From: Roseiarcus sp963787135
GTDB taxonomy: Bacteria; Pseudomonadota; Alphaproteobacteria; Rhizobiales; Beijerinckiaceae
Length of the DNA stretch: 64,000 nt
Assembly: GCA_963787135.1 (NCBI GenBank)
Contig: CAWBBW010000028.1
Span: forward strand, 117,943 to 181,942
Direction of reading: 5' to 3'
A model generated the notes under the pieces. It made no database searches, was not told the DNA's origin, and saw nothing but the letters and a program-made list of their open reading frames with translations. Position 1 is the first letter of the stretch; every line of letters begins with the position of its first letter. The position numbers were made by a program, and so were the translations under genes. This document shows positions 42,989-52,238 of this stretch, in pieces.

Positions 42989-44374
42989 GAGCTACGCGGG
43001 AGACTGGGTGACGGTATGAGGAAGGCGGCGTAACGGGGTTGGTGCTGAAGCCACCCGAATCTCCGGAAAGGAGCGTTACGCCATGGACGAGAATAGAGTT
43101 GTTTCCCTTCGACAGAAAGGGGCTATCGATGATCCGCTCACCGAGATTCTACGGGCTGGCGCGCGACGGCTGATTGCCCAGGCGGTCGAAGCGGAGTTCG
43201 AGACATTCCTGGCCTCGAACGCCGAGCTGGTTCTTTCCGACGGTCGTCGGCGCGTGGTTCGCCACGGGCATGATCCGGTCCGCGCGATCCAGACGGGGAT
43301 CGGACCGGTGGACGTGCAAAAGCCGAAGGCTCGCGATCGGGGCGCGACGACAGGCGCGCGGATACGCTTCACCTCGCATATCCTGCCCAAATGGGCGCGG
43401 CGCACGAAGAGCCTCGACGCGCTGCTGCCGGTCCTCTACCTGCGCGGGATTTCCGCGGGCGACTTCCAGGAAGCCCTTTCCGCATTGCTCGGCAAGGACG
43501 CGCCCAACTTGTCGTCGGCGGTGATCGCGCGCCTCAAGGGCGAATGGGAAGACGAATATCGCCAATGGCAGAGGCGCGATTTATCGGCGCGCCAATACGT
43601 CTACGTTTGGGCGGACGGCGTCTATTTGCAGGCGCGAATGGAGCCGCAGGCCGAATGCATGCTGGTGCTGATCGGCGCGACGCCGGAGGGCAAGAAGGAG
43701 TTGATCGGCTTTCAGACAGGCATGCGGGAGAGCGCGCAGAGCTGGAAGGAACTGCTTGTCGACTTGAAAGCGCGCGGCTTGGCCGTCGCGCCGCAAGCCG
43801 CCATCGGCGATGGCGCGCTCGGGTTCTGGAAAGCGCTCGACGAGGCGTTCCCGACGACGCGTCATCAGCGATGCTGGCTGCACAAGACACTCAACGTGCT
43901 CGACAAGCTCCCGAAGTCGATGCAACCCAACGCGCACAAGGATCTGCGCGAGATCTGGCTGTCGCCGAACCGGGCCGCGGCGGAAGCGGCGATGACGACA
44001 TTCGCCGAGAAATACGCGCCCAAATACGACAAGGCCATCGAATGCCTGATCAAGGATCGTCCGACCCTGCTGACGTTCTTCGACTTCCCCGCGGATCATT
44101 GGGACCATTTGCGAACCTCGAATCCGATCGAGAGCGTGTTCGCGACGGTGAGGCATCGCACCGTCCGCATGAAGGGCGCGCTGTCGCAAGATACCGCGCG
44201 TCTCATGGTGTTCAAACTGGTGATGGCGGCGTCGAAGACCTGGCGGAGATTGCGCGGTCAGAACCAGTTGCCGAAAGTCATCGACGGTGTAAAATTCAAA
44301 GACGGAATTGAAGAAGCCGCCGATATGAAATCCGCCGCTTGACTCACTCCGTCACCCACTTTCCCGCATAGCTC
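42989..44374 (+). mobile_element. IS256-family insertion sequence, intact
   Basis: 1386 bp with terminal inverted repeats GAGCTACGCGGGAGACTGGG at the left and GAGCTATGCGGGAAAGTGGG at the right (minus strand), continuing as TGACGG on both sides. It carries one full transposase gene and is flanked by perfect 9-bp duplications. It interrupts the IS110 transposase between Arg and Ile codons near its end. Confidence 0.93.
43083..44342 (+). CDS. IS256-family transposase
   Basis: 419 residues from ATG 43083 after GGAAAGGAGCGTTACGCC. A mutator-type DDE transposase: first Asp in YVYVWADGVYLQAR, second in AAIGDGALGFWKAL, the family string HQRCWLHKTLNVLDKLP, and the Glu in TSNPIESVFATVRHRT. Full length for the family with no damage seen, so the element is probably still active. 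The gene reads opposite to the two elements it is nested in. Confidence 0.95.
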   Translation: MDENRVVSLRQKGAIDDPLTEILRAGARRLIAQAVEAEFETFLASNAELVLSDGRRRVVRHGHDPVRAIQTGIGPVDVQKPKARDRGATTGARIRFTSHILPKWARRTKSLDALLPVLYLRGISAGDFQEALSALLGKDAPNLSSAVIARLKGEWEDEYRQWQRRDLSARQYVYVWADGVYLQARMEPQAECMLVLIGATPEGKKELIGFQTGMRESAQSWKELLVDLKARGLAVAPQAAIGDGALGFWKALDEAFPTTRHQRCWLHKTLNVLDKLPKSMQPNAHKDLREIWLSPNRAAAEAAMTTFAEKYAPKYDKAIECLIKDRPTLLTFFDFPADHWDHLRTSNPIESVFATVRHRTVRMKGALSQDTARLMVFKLVMAASKTWRRLRGQNQLPKVIDGVKFKDGIEEAADMKSAA

Positions 44375-44383
44375 ATTCGACGT

Positions 44384-45328
44384 GCGACATAATCTTTGGT
44401 TCTCTGGTCGGTGCGCAGGCGACCAATGGCAATGATGTGCAACGCGCTATTGGCGGCACGATCTCCTCCCCGGTTGAGCCGATGCCTGACGGTCTTTCCG
44501 GACGACGCCGGAACTGGGCTGACGCCGCATAGGGATGCGAAGCTGGCTTCAGACCGCAACCTCTCCGGATTGTCGCCGGCCGTGAGGAGGAGCTGTGCGG
44601 CGCCGGCATGGCCGATGGAATTGCGTGCGACGAGGTTCGGCGCCAACTCATCGACGATGGCGGCGATCATCGTATCGAGATCTGCGATCTCGTCATGCAG
44701 TTCGAGGTATCGACGAGCGAGGGATTTGAGGGTGATGCGATAGGCCATCTCCACATCACGATAGGCAGTCAGGTCGGGCCGCCACGAGGCCAGCGTGCGG
44801 ATGAGTTGCATGCGGGTCATGTTGCGCAGTTGATCGCGCAGCCCGTCAGGGGCGCAGACGACCGTGTTGTGGATCAACTGCAGGGCGACACGCCTGGCGG
44901 TCACCGCCGTCTTACGGCAAGTCATAAGCACCCGCAGCGATTTGATCATTCCGTCCCGGCTTCGCGGGGTGACGGTTCGCTGGCCTGCGAAGGCGGCATG
45001 GGCGGCGTTCTGAGCGTCGAGATCGTCGTTCTTGCCTCGCCTGCGCCGGTCCTGCCTGTCCGGGGTCGTGACCTCGAGGACCTCAATGCCCGCCCGCTGC
45101 ATAAAGCGCAGAAGGCCTGTGCCATAGCTCCCGGTCGACTCTACTCCGACGCGCTGCAGGTCGCCGAGCGAACACATCCAGGCGAGCATTTGCCGATAGC
45201 CCTGCCGGGTCGTGGCGAAGGATCGCGTTCCGATGACCCGATCCATCCACGACGGCTGCGACGTGCAGATCTTTGTGCGTATCCACGCCGCCGACGATGC
45301 GACGCTCTTTTCCTTCAATGACAGTCAT
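44384..45328 (-). pseudogene. IS110 transposase, N-terminal and central part, frameshifted
   Basis: From ATG 45328 (GGAGGTGGGA upstream) the frame reads MTVIEGKERRIVGGVDTHKD and LHVAAVVDGS, the first Asp of the DEDD nuclease. Near 45235 the frame slips by one base, and the protein continues DRVIGTRSFATTRQGYRQML, VGVESTGSYG, KNDDLDAQNAAHAAF and the C-terminal LCGVSPVPASSGKT domain up to the IS256 junction. Thus the IS110 copy is damaged twice: a frameshift and the IS256 insertion. Confidence 0.85.
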
Positions 45329-45615
45329 TCCCACCTCCAGCTCTAACCGTGCATGAACGGCTTCGCCGGGACCGAGTGCGTGGACAGGACAGTCACGAGA
45401 CCAGGAGGTCAGGCCCTTCTCGGGTCACAGGCATCGGCGAGGCAAAGCCCCACCGCAAGGCGTTCCCGGGCAGCCGACAGGTCCAGGGAAAGACACGGCT
45501 GGTCGATCGGAGTGTGGGTCAGGCCACACCGGAACGCCCTACGGGCGCCAGCCTACCAGTCGGTCGATCGGTATTTGAGTCAGGCCGCCCAGAAACTAGC
45601 CTCGATCCTTTGACT

Positions 45616-46176
45616 ATCGGTATTGAAAATCCGCGGCTTTCCGAACCGAAGCAGCGCCTCTTCCAGCGCCGCCGCGCAGAATCTCGCATCGTTGGTGTTC
45701 GACAGCCGCCACGCCAGAACCGCTCGGCTGGCCCAGTCGATGATCGCCACCAGATAGAGGAAGCCGCACGACATCGGGATGAAGGTCACGTCGGCCGCCC
45801 ACACGTGGTTCGGCTCGACAATCTTCAGGCCGCGCAGCAGGTAGGGGTATATCTTGTGCCCGGGCGCGGCTTTGCTCGTGCCGGGGCGCGGAACCAGCGC
45901 CTCGATCCCCATCACCCGCATCAGCCGCTGCACCCGCTTGCGGTTGACCCCACGGCCTTCTTTGTTGAGCTCGAAGGTCATTCGCCGCGAGCCGTAGAAC
46001 GGAAGTTCGAGATGCAGTTCGTCGATGTGGCGCATCACCGCCAGATCGTCCGCCCCGGCGACGGGCTTGGGGCGGTAGATCCCCGAGCGCGCCACGCCCA
46101 CAAGCGCGCATTGGCGGCGCACCGACAGGTCCTTGCCAGACCGTTCGACCATCGCTCTTCGATCGGGCGCGCTCAT
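45616..46176 (-). pseudogene. IS3 transposase orfB, N-terminal part
   Basis: 187 codons starting MSAPDRRAMVERSGKDLSVR at ATG 46176, overlapping the orfA stop (ATGA). It has the HTH_21 segment and the first catalytic Asp in VWAADVTFIPMSCGFLYLVA, and ends at FGKPRIFNTD where IS110 is inserted. With 42468-42842 it gives a 311-residue product. Confidence 0.88.
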
Positions 46177-46466
46177 CGACCTGGCCTCCTGGCCAAGAAA
46201 TCCCGTTCGACCGTCAGTTGGCCGATCTTGGCGTAAAGCTTGGCCGTCTCGCGTTCGCGCTCTTCCTCGCCATCGCCCGAACCGCTCGCCCCTCGCGCGA
46301 ACAGGCTCGCGACATTGTCGAGAACCTGCTTTTTCCAGGCATAAATCTGGTTCGGGTGCACCCCGTGCCGCTTCGCCAGTTCCGGAACCGTCGCATCCTC
46401 GCGCAGCGCCTCAAGCGCAATCTTCGCCTTGAACGCCGCATCAAACTTCTTGCGTGACTTCGTCAT
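46173..46466 (-). CDS. IS3-family transposase orfA
   Basis: 97 residues from ATG 46466: MTKSRKKFDAAFKAKIALEA, a helix-turn-helix with VPELAKRHGVHPNQIYAWKK and a leucine-zipper-like C-terminus ending KIGQLTVERDFLARRPGR. Overlap with orfB rather than a slippery run suggests coupled translation. Intact, but the partner orfB is broken. Confidence 0.9.
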   Translation of the reverse strand: MTKSRKKFDAAFKAKIALEALREDATVPELAKRHGVHPNQIYAWKKQVLDNVASLFARGASGSGDGEEERERETAKLYAKIGQLTVERDFLARRPGR

Positions 46467-46542
46467 TCCTCGCTCCGTCGGTTGCGACAGAGCAGGACAT
46501 TTCACACCTTAGCCGGTGGTCCTAAATCTGGGGTCCAGCTCA

Positions 46543-47014
46543 CTTTGGGCTTCACCTCAACGGATTGCAACTCGGCAAGTGGACATGGGCTGAGTTCCAC
46601 GCGCTCCCTCAGACCACAATCAAGACAGACATTCATTGCGTCACAAAGTGGTCGAAGCTCGACACCGTGTGGCAGGGCGTCACCTTCGACGATCTGCTCG
46701 CGGCCGCGGCCGTCAAGGAGCCGCCGGCGCTCTACGCCATGACGCACTCGGACGGAGGCTACACGACAAATGTGCCAGTCGCCGATCTTGTCGGCGGCAA
46801 GGGCATGATCGCGACTCGCTACGAGGGAGCGCCGATTTCACCCGCGCACGGCGGTCCAGCCCGGCTTCTCGTTCCACATCTCTACTTTTGGAAGAGCGCC
46901 AAATGGGTGCGGAGATTGCGGTTCATGGAAGAGGATGAACATGGCTTCTGGGAGTTGTTTGGCTATCACAACCACGGCGACCCCTGGAAAGAGCAGAGAT
47001 ATGACGGCGATTGA
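46543..47014 (+). pseudogene. Sulfite-oxidase-like molybdoenzyme, 5'-truncated at the IS boundary
   Basis: The frame is open from the IS3 end: FGLHLNGLQLGKWTWAEFHA, then TTIKTDIHCVTKWSKLDTVW with the molybdenum-ligating Cys, later APISPAHGGPARLLVPHLYF and FWELFGYHNHGDPWKEQRY to TGA 47014. Homologues carry 40-60 more residues at the N-terminus. The nearest start (TTG 46565) has no ribosome site. The neighbouring reductase and zinc-ribbon genes complete the usual three-gene set of this oxidoreductase. Confidence 0.8.
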
Positions 47015-47765
47015 GCCGGTTCCCGGTTCGGTGCGGAGACTTGAGTGGGGGCGAGCCAAAGTGCGTCAAGTCATCGTCGAAACGTCGCGCGTCAAAAGTC
47101 TTCTTCTCGAGGTCGCCCGATGGCAGGGACACCAGGCGGGCCAGCATGTGGACATTCGGCTCACAGGCGAGGCTGGCTACCAGGCGCAGCGCAGTTATTC
47201 GATCGCGTCGCCCCCAGAGGATGGATTGATCGCTTTGACGGTGGAGCGAGTGGAGAACGGCGAGGTTTCGCCATATCTCGTCGATGAGCTTCGGCAGGCC
47301 GACCAATTCGAATTGCGGGGGCCAATCGGCGGCTACTTCGTATGGAGCGTCGCCATGGGCGGTCCGCTCTGTCTCATCGCGGCCGGATCGGGAATCGCGC
47401 CCCTTATGGCTATGCTGCGACACCGTGACAGGCAGAACAGCCGCGTCCCCGCCGTGCTGTTGCATTCGTCCAGGAATCTGGAAGATGTGATCTATCGATC
47501 AGAACTTGATGCAATGGCGCGCCGCGATCCCGATCTGCGCGTGGTCACGACGCTCACCAGAAAACAGCCGGAGGGATGGACGGGCTACCGGCGAAGGATC
47601 GACAAGTCGATGCTGGCCGACGCGTGCTTTCCACCTGACCGGAATCCAATGACATATGTCTGCGGCCCCACGCCTTTCGTGGAGGATGTCTCAATGTTCC
47701 TGGTGGAGCTTGGACATGACGCTCTCACGATCAAGACGGAGCGGTTCGGGCCCACCAGAGGATAA
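47001..47765 (+). CDS. Ferredoxin-reductase-type FAD/NAD(P)H oxidoreductase
   Basis: 254 residues from ATG 47001, overlapping the sulfite-oxidase-like gene by 14 bp. The FAD site is RSYSIASPPEDGLIALTVER, the nucleotide site GPLCLIAAGSGIAPLMAMLR, and the C-terminal motif TYVCGPTPFVEDVS. There is no 2Fe-2S domain. It probably feeds electrons to or from the molybdoenzyme encoded just upstream. With its partner truncated it may be expressed poorly or not at all, since any promoter was upstream of the IS boundary. Confidence 0.87.
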   Translation: MTAIEPVPGSVRRLEWGRAKVRQVIVETSRVKSLLLEVARWQGHQAGQHVDIRLTGEAGYQAQRSYSIASPPEDGLIALTVERVENGEVSPYLVDELRQADQFELRGPIGGYFVWSVAMGGPLCLIAAGSGIAPLMAMLRHRDRQNSRVPAVLLHSSRNLEDVIYRSELDAMARRDPDLRVVTTLTRKQPEGWTGYRRRIDKSMLADACFPPDRNPMTYVCGPTPFVEDVSMFLVELGHDALTIKTERFGPTRG

Positions 47766-47770
47766 AGGCG

Positions 47771-48046
47771 ATGATTGAAAACGATTTGGACTTCGCTCTG
47801 GATGGCAATGCCGCCGCAGGCGCTCTTCGCGAGATCTTCGCCGCCGACGTGACGACCGCCCATATTCAATGCGACGCATGCGGCTCGGTCGGAGCCGTGG
47901 GTTCCCTGCGGTACTATGCAGCCCCGATGGGCGTCGTGCTCAGATGCAGCAATTGCGCAGCCATCCTCTTGAGGGCGGTCCAGACGCCGCATGGCCACTG
48001 GCTGGAAATGAGGGGCGCACGCCGCCTCAGAGTTGCTCCAACTTGA
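47771..48046 (+). CDS. DUF6510-like zinc-ribbon protein
   Basis: 91 residues, 5 bp after the reductase gene. Two C-x-x-C pairs (IQCDACGSVG and LRCSNCAAILL) frame a small zinc ribbon. This family regularly follows sulfite-oxidase-like and FAD-reductase genes, so a role in the same redox complex or its assembly is likely. N-terminus MIENDLDFALDGNAAAGALR is helical and also typical. Confidence 0.8.
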   Translation: MIENDLDFALDGNAAAGALREIFAADVTTAHIQCDACGSVGAVGSLRYYAAPMGVVLRCSNCAAILLRAVQTPHGHWLEMRGARRLRVAPT

Positions 48047-48538
48047 GGGCCGAGACGCTTCCGCGAAAAGATTGAACGACTCCGTTAAACCGTCTTTTCG
48101 CCGGCTGTGACGTCTCAACGGTCCCCGGCTGGCAGGCGTTTCAGCTATTAGCTGGGCGCACGCCCATTGAAGCGGCGGAACACGTGTGGCGCCAGCTCGG
48201 TCGATCACTGATCCGAGCTCCAAGACGCTTGCGCTGGACCCATTCACAAACCCGCGGCGATTTGTCTCTATAGACGGCGGCTATCGCATCGATTGCGAAT
48301 AGGCATTTCACCTCGAACACGATTCCTGCGCCTAATTGGTCGGCGCGAAGGCGTCATCTCTTGAGCATCTCGCGAATGCGGAAATGCATCGGCTGAACTG
48401 AGGTCGCTTGGCCGTTGGAGACCGCCAATCGACGATCGACATTCGCCGACACGGGAGACTCGATCGCTCCAAGAACAGCCGGCCAATAAATCGCTTTTGC
48501 CGCTGCGGCTGAGTGAGTGCAACACAAGGAGTAACCCT
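48047..48538. other. Intergenic region, no gene recognised
   Basis: About 490 bp. Frames on both strands are short and lack ribosome sites. The last bases contain AAGGAGTAACCCT, serving the gene at 48539. No repeat, RNA or hairpin terminator was recognised. Confidence 0.4.
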
Positions 48539-49767
48539 ATGAACACACCCAGTCCGGCTCTAACTAATTGCCCTAGCAGGGCGAGGGCCAAGGCAAGTCT
48601 AGTCAAGACCGCGGCATTGACTGTCGCCGTGATCGGGGCCGCGACGGCATCAGCGCTCGCGCAGAATCTCGAAACCCAGGAAGTCCAGCCGGCGCCGGCG
48701 GCGATCGGGGCCGATGTGCCGGCAACCTATTTCGGTCCGCAGCCGTCTCAGGTGCAGCGCGAACTCGTCGGTGAGTACCAGAATCTGAAGTCTGGCAAGA
48801 TCGATTTCGACAAGGGAACCATCACCCTGCCTCTCTACCAAGGCGCGATGAAGAGCGGCGAAACTGTTTGGTACGTTGTCACCGATACCGACGATAAGGG
48901 CAACGCTGAACAACTCGGCCTCAATTATTCGCCGAAATTGACCTTTGCAGACGTCGGCCGCGCGGTTCGAAACGCGACTCTGGACAGCAAGTTCAAGCTG
49001 ATTTTCGACGTTGGCACGGTCGATTTCTCGCCGAAACGGAGCGTGACGCCAGGCGACGCTCCCAATTTCTTCCCGCCGAAGCAATTTCAGCCAAGCGGCG
49101 TTGGCGACAAGGATTACACCCTGCTTGTCAAGATCACCAACGCTGGCGGACATATCTACAACGCGCCGGTGGTCGCCTATAACGTGTCACCGGATGTCCT
49201 CAACCAATTCTGTGACGGAAACCCTGACCATGGTCTCGTCCATCGGAAGGTGGTGAAGATTTGCCCGCGTGACCAGACGGTCACGATGATGCTCACCACC
49301 GGATTTAGTTTCGCCAAGCCAGTGCTTTACCTCTCGACCGACACCAACAACAAGCTGACCGCAACGTTGGAGGGCGCCACCTACGCTCCGGGGCTGGAGG
49401 ATATCAATGCGGCGCCGACGACAGCCTCTTTAGCCCGGTCGAGCGCATTTTCGTGTTCGCCAATGGTCCAACCGGCAAGGACAATCCGCAGCGTCAGGGC
49501 TTGAACAGCGCGCTGTCTGACCGCGGCTCTCCGCTGAATGTGCTCGGCGGCATTCCCACCGTCGCAACCGACTACAGCCCGATCTGGGATCTCAATCCGT
49601 CGGTATGGACCCAAAGAGCGATCGAACTCGGCTACCGGTCCCGGATGACCGAGGAATTCTCGATCCTCGGCATGGTGCAGAAGGGCTGGGTCACTGGGCT
49701 CGACGGCAAGAAGTTCGGATCGGTCGGCCTCGTGGTGGACTGCCCGATCGTCTATCGCTTCCTGTGA
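48539..49767 (+). pseudogene. Secreted hypothetical protein split by a frameshift
   Basis: From ATG 48539 the product has a signal peptide ending ATASALAQN and a long beta-rich domain (ATYFGPQPSQVQRELVGEYQ, KSGETVWYVVTDTDDKGNAE). Near 49411-49416 the frame slips by one missing base: the original frame ends with noise at 49504 while the other frame continues ADDSLFSPVERIFVFANGPT, GLNSALSDRGSPLNVLGGIP and stops at 49767. Repaired length is about 409 residues. The family occurs in proteobacteria as an uncharacterised exported protein. Confidence 0.65.
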
Positions 49768-49847
49768 GCGGGCGTCGCAGCATGGGAGTCCGGCGCCTCA
49801 CTGGGCTACCTGGTTCCTTTCCATCCAAGGCCGTTGGGAAAGCTGTC

Positions 49848-50282
49848 ATGCACGTTGTCGGGCGCCTTCTCGTCAGCTCGTTTGTCATCACGTTCGTTGG
49901 CGGACCCGTGGCGGCCGAGGCAGTCATGCTGCGCGCCGGAGAAGCGACAGGACCGAACGCCGTATTCGCCATCGACAAGGCGAAGCCCCACATGATCGTG
50001 GTGCGCACAACCCAGGTCGGGGTCGCCGGCTCACGGATCGAGGTGTTCGTCGACAAGGCCAAGACGCCGGCGTTTCGCCACCTCTTTGCGGCCGGCGAAT
50101 GCAAGTTCGGCGATATCGGCAGCAAGTGCGAGGTGATCGTCCCGGCGTCCAACCCCGCTTATGCGGCGATCCTCGCTCAGTTCAAACACGGCCGCGTCGC
50201 CAGGGTCACGGTCGACGACGCGGGAGCCATGAAGATGGACCAGACGGCGTCGCTCGCGGGCTTCACCAAGTCGCTGCGTTGA
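49848..50282 (+). CDS. Secreted hypothetical protein
   Basis: 144 residues from ATG 49848 with a signal peptide (MHVVGRLLVSSFVITFVGGPVAAEA). The mature part alternates strands, with HMIVVRTTQVGVAGSRIEVFVD and CKFGDIGSKCEVIVPASNPAYAAIL, two cysteines eight residues apart. It may be an invasion-associated-locus-B-like or similar small beta-domain, but I cannot name the family. Same strand and close to the haloperoxidase gene, with 69 bp between. Confidence 0.6.
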   Translation: MHVVGRLLVSSFVITFVGGPVAAEAVMLRAGEATGPNAVFAIDKAKPHMIVVRTTQVGVAGSRIEVFVDKAKTPAFRHLFAAGECKFGDIGSKCEVIVPASNPAYAAILAQFKHGRVARVTVDDAGAMKMDQTASLAGFTKSLR

Positions 50283-50351
50283 AGCCGGCTTGGCGAAGGG
50301 CGAGCCGCGCCGGCGAAGGGCCGGGCTGTCACAACACCGGGAGAAGAGACA

Positions 50352-52238
50352 TTGATCAGGGGTCTTTTGTGCGTCGCCCTCAGCCTGATCCTCGTGACGC
50401 GCGCGTCGACGGCAAGCGCCGCCTCGATTGTAACCGAGTGGCTCGACCAGGCGCTGCCCTACGCGCAGGAAGTGGCGTGGGAGCCGACGGTCGGCTCGCG
50501 GTTTTTCGCTATCCTCCAGACGGCAATCTACGACACCTGGACCGCCTACGATCCCATCGCCGTGGGGGTCGTCTCGGGGACCGCCCTCAAGGGACAAGGC
50601 GGCGCGGAGAACGAAGCGAACAAACGCGAAGCGATCAGTCACGCCGCCTTCACCGTTTTGCGGACGTTTGCGCCACAGCATCGGCGCGCGCTCATCGAAC
50701 GCATGGAGGAGCTCGGCTATGATCCGAACGCCCACACGCCTCCGGCCGAGATCGGGCGGCGGGCTGCTGAAGCCGTTCTCGCCGACTGCCGCGACGACGG
50801 TGCGAGCGAAGCCAGCAACTTCGCCGACACGACTGGCTACCAACCACGGACGTCCGGACCGCCGGACGCCTGGCGGCCGATTGAGTTGTTTGGAAGGCGG
50901 CAACTTCCGACGACCCCGCAATGGAGCCGCGTCATGCCCTTCTCGCTGGCGCGCGCCGACGAATTCCGCCCCATACCGCCGCCGGCGCCCGGGTCCGCCG
51001 AATGGTCGCGGCAGATCGACGTGTTAATCAAGACGAGCGGCGCGCTGACCGACACAGAGAAGGCCGAGGCGGAATATTGGGGGATTTTTGGCATGGCTCC
51101 CGCGCCGGAACTGATCGAAATGACGAAATTCGTCTCCGACACCAATGATCTGCGCCTCGACGACGACGTCAAGTTGTTCTTCGTCGCCAGCAACGCGATC
51201 TTCGACGCCTCGATCGCCGCCTGGGATGCCAAGTATGCCTATGATTATGTGCGCCCGATCACCGCGATTCGCGCGCTCGGCGACGCGACGATAAGCGCAT
51301 GGCGCCCCCGCTCTCTATCCGAAGCACTGGCCTCTTCCACGCCGGCCGCGAAGGAGGACGCTGAACATTCCGTCATCCTTCCGGCCGGACTAGCAGAGGT
51401 GCCCGCAGCCGATTGGGAGCCGTATTTGCCCACGCCGCCATTCCCCTCTTACATTTCTGGCCATAGCGCTTTCACCGCGTCCTGGGCTCGCGCGATGGAG
51501 CTGGCGATCGGAAAGCCGGACTTCAATTTCAAACAGACGGTGAGGCATCTCTACGTCGAACAGCGCGAATTGGCCGAGCCGGTCGCGCTCTCCTATCCAA
51601 CCTTCGCGGCCGCTGCCGAAGCGGCCGGAATATCGCGCGTCTGGGCCGGGGTTCACTGGCCGGCGGACAATGAGCGCGGCCTCGAGCTCGGCCGCAAGGT
51701 CGGCGAGAGCGTCTGGCGGCGCGCTGAGCAGTTCGTGCTCGGCACGGCGTCCCCAGCCTCCGCCGTATTCGCGACTCTGCGCCCGCCCTTCTGGTTCCAC
51801 GACAATGAAACTTCGGACCACCCGGCCCATTTTGACGCCGCTTCGGGCCTCGCGATCGACTTGCCCCCTCAAGGAGCGGGCGTGTGGCGGAGCATCGTGG
51901 CCGACGCGATGCCCGCCGGCGCATACGAACTGAAACTCAAGGCCAAGGCGACCGGCGATGCGCCAGTTCGGCTCAAGGTCGCGATCGAACCCGGCGAGAG
52001 ATCGCAAGCCCCTCTCGCAGAGGCCGAGGCGGCGATTCCCACGACTGGCTCCGACAGCGTCGTGACCATTCCTTGGACGACCGGCGGAGCCCAATCGTTC
52101 AGGGTGTCGATCGAAGCGCGCGCCGATGATAGCGGCGCCCGGCTGCTCGTCTCAGCCATCAAAGCTTCACGGGTGTGGCCGATTGTGGCCGGGTCGCCCC
52201 GTTACTACGAGCCGAATTCCGGAGGTCAGCCGGAGTGA
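50352..52238 (+). CDS. Vanadium-dependent haloperoxidase/PAP2-type phosphatase, secreted
   Basis: 628 residues from TTG 50352 (GGAGAAGAGACA upstream), with a signal peptide ending STASAAS. The vanadate/phosphate-binding motifs are in order: KYAYDYVRPITAIR, then PSYISGHSAFTASWARA (the SGH with catalytic His) and RVWAGVHWPADNERGLELG (Arg and the vanadate-binding His). Residues about 480-628 form an extra C-terminal beta-sandwich domain (WFHDNETSDHPAHFD...). Known relatives oxidise halides with peroxide, or act as acid phosphatases; the domain length favours the haloperoxidase group. Coupled with the hydrolase that follows (GTGA). Confidence 0.88.
   Translation: MIRGLLCVALSLILVTRASTASAASIVTEWLDQALPYAQEVAWEPTVGSRFFAILQTAIYDTWTAYDPIAVGVVSGTALKGQGGAENEANKREAISHAAFTVLRTFAPQHRRALIERMEELGYDPNAHTPPAEIGRRAAEAVLADCRDDGASEASNFADTTGYQPRTSGPPDAWRPIELFGRRQLPTTPQWSRVMPFSLARADEFRPIPPPAPGSAEWSRQIDVLIKTSGALTDTEKAEAEYWGIFGMAPAPELIEMTKFVSDTNDLRLDDDVKLFFVASNAIFDASIAAWDAKYAYDYVRPITAIRALGDATISAWRPRSLSEALASSTPAAKEDAEHSVILPAGLAEVPAADWEPYLPTPPFPSYISGHSAFTASWARAMELAIGKPDFNFKQTVRHLYVEQRELAEPVALSYPTFAAAAEAAGISRVWAGVHWPADNERGLELGRKVGESVWRRAEQFVLGTASPASAVFATLRPPFWFHDNETSDHPAHFDAASGLAIDLPPQGAGVWRSIVADAMPAGAYELKLKAKATGDAPVRLKVAIEPGERSQAPLAEAEAAIPTTGSDSVVTIPWTTGGAQSFRVSIEARADDSGARLLVSAIKASRVWPIVAGSPRYYEPNSGGQPE

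Larger units (their letters stand above)
42843..45615 (-). mobile_element. IS110-family element inserted in IS3 orfB, itself carrying IS256
   Basis: The insert begins and ends exactly at the orfB break. Minus the IS256 copy and its 9-bp duplication it is about 1.38 kb. It encodes an IS110-type (DEDD) transposase in two pieces. No terminal repeats or target duplication are visible, as expected for IS110. The roughly 285 bp upstream of the transposase (45329-45615) carry no gene. Confidence 0.8.
42392..46542 (-). mobile_element. IS3-family element carrying a nested IS110 and IS256
   Basis: Imperfect terminal inverted repeats TGAACTGGACCCC (42392) and TGAGCTGGACCCC (46542, minus strand), with further matches GGGACCAC/AGGACCAC and AAGGTGTGA. 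orfA and the first part of orfB are at the right end, the rest of orfB at the left. Without the insert 42843-45615 the element would be about 1.38 kb, normal for IS3. No target duplication flanks it (GTCTAC versus CTTTGG), and the flanking genes are different truncated genes. Confidence 0.85.
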
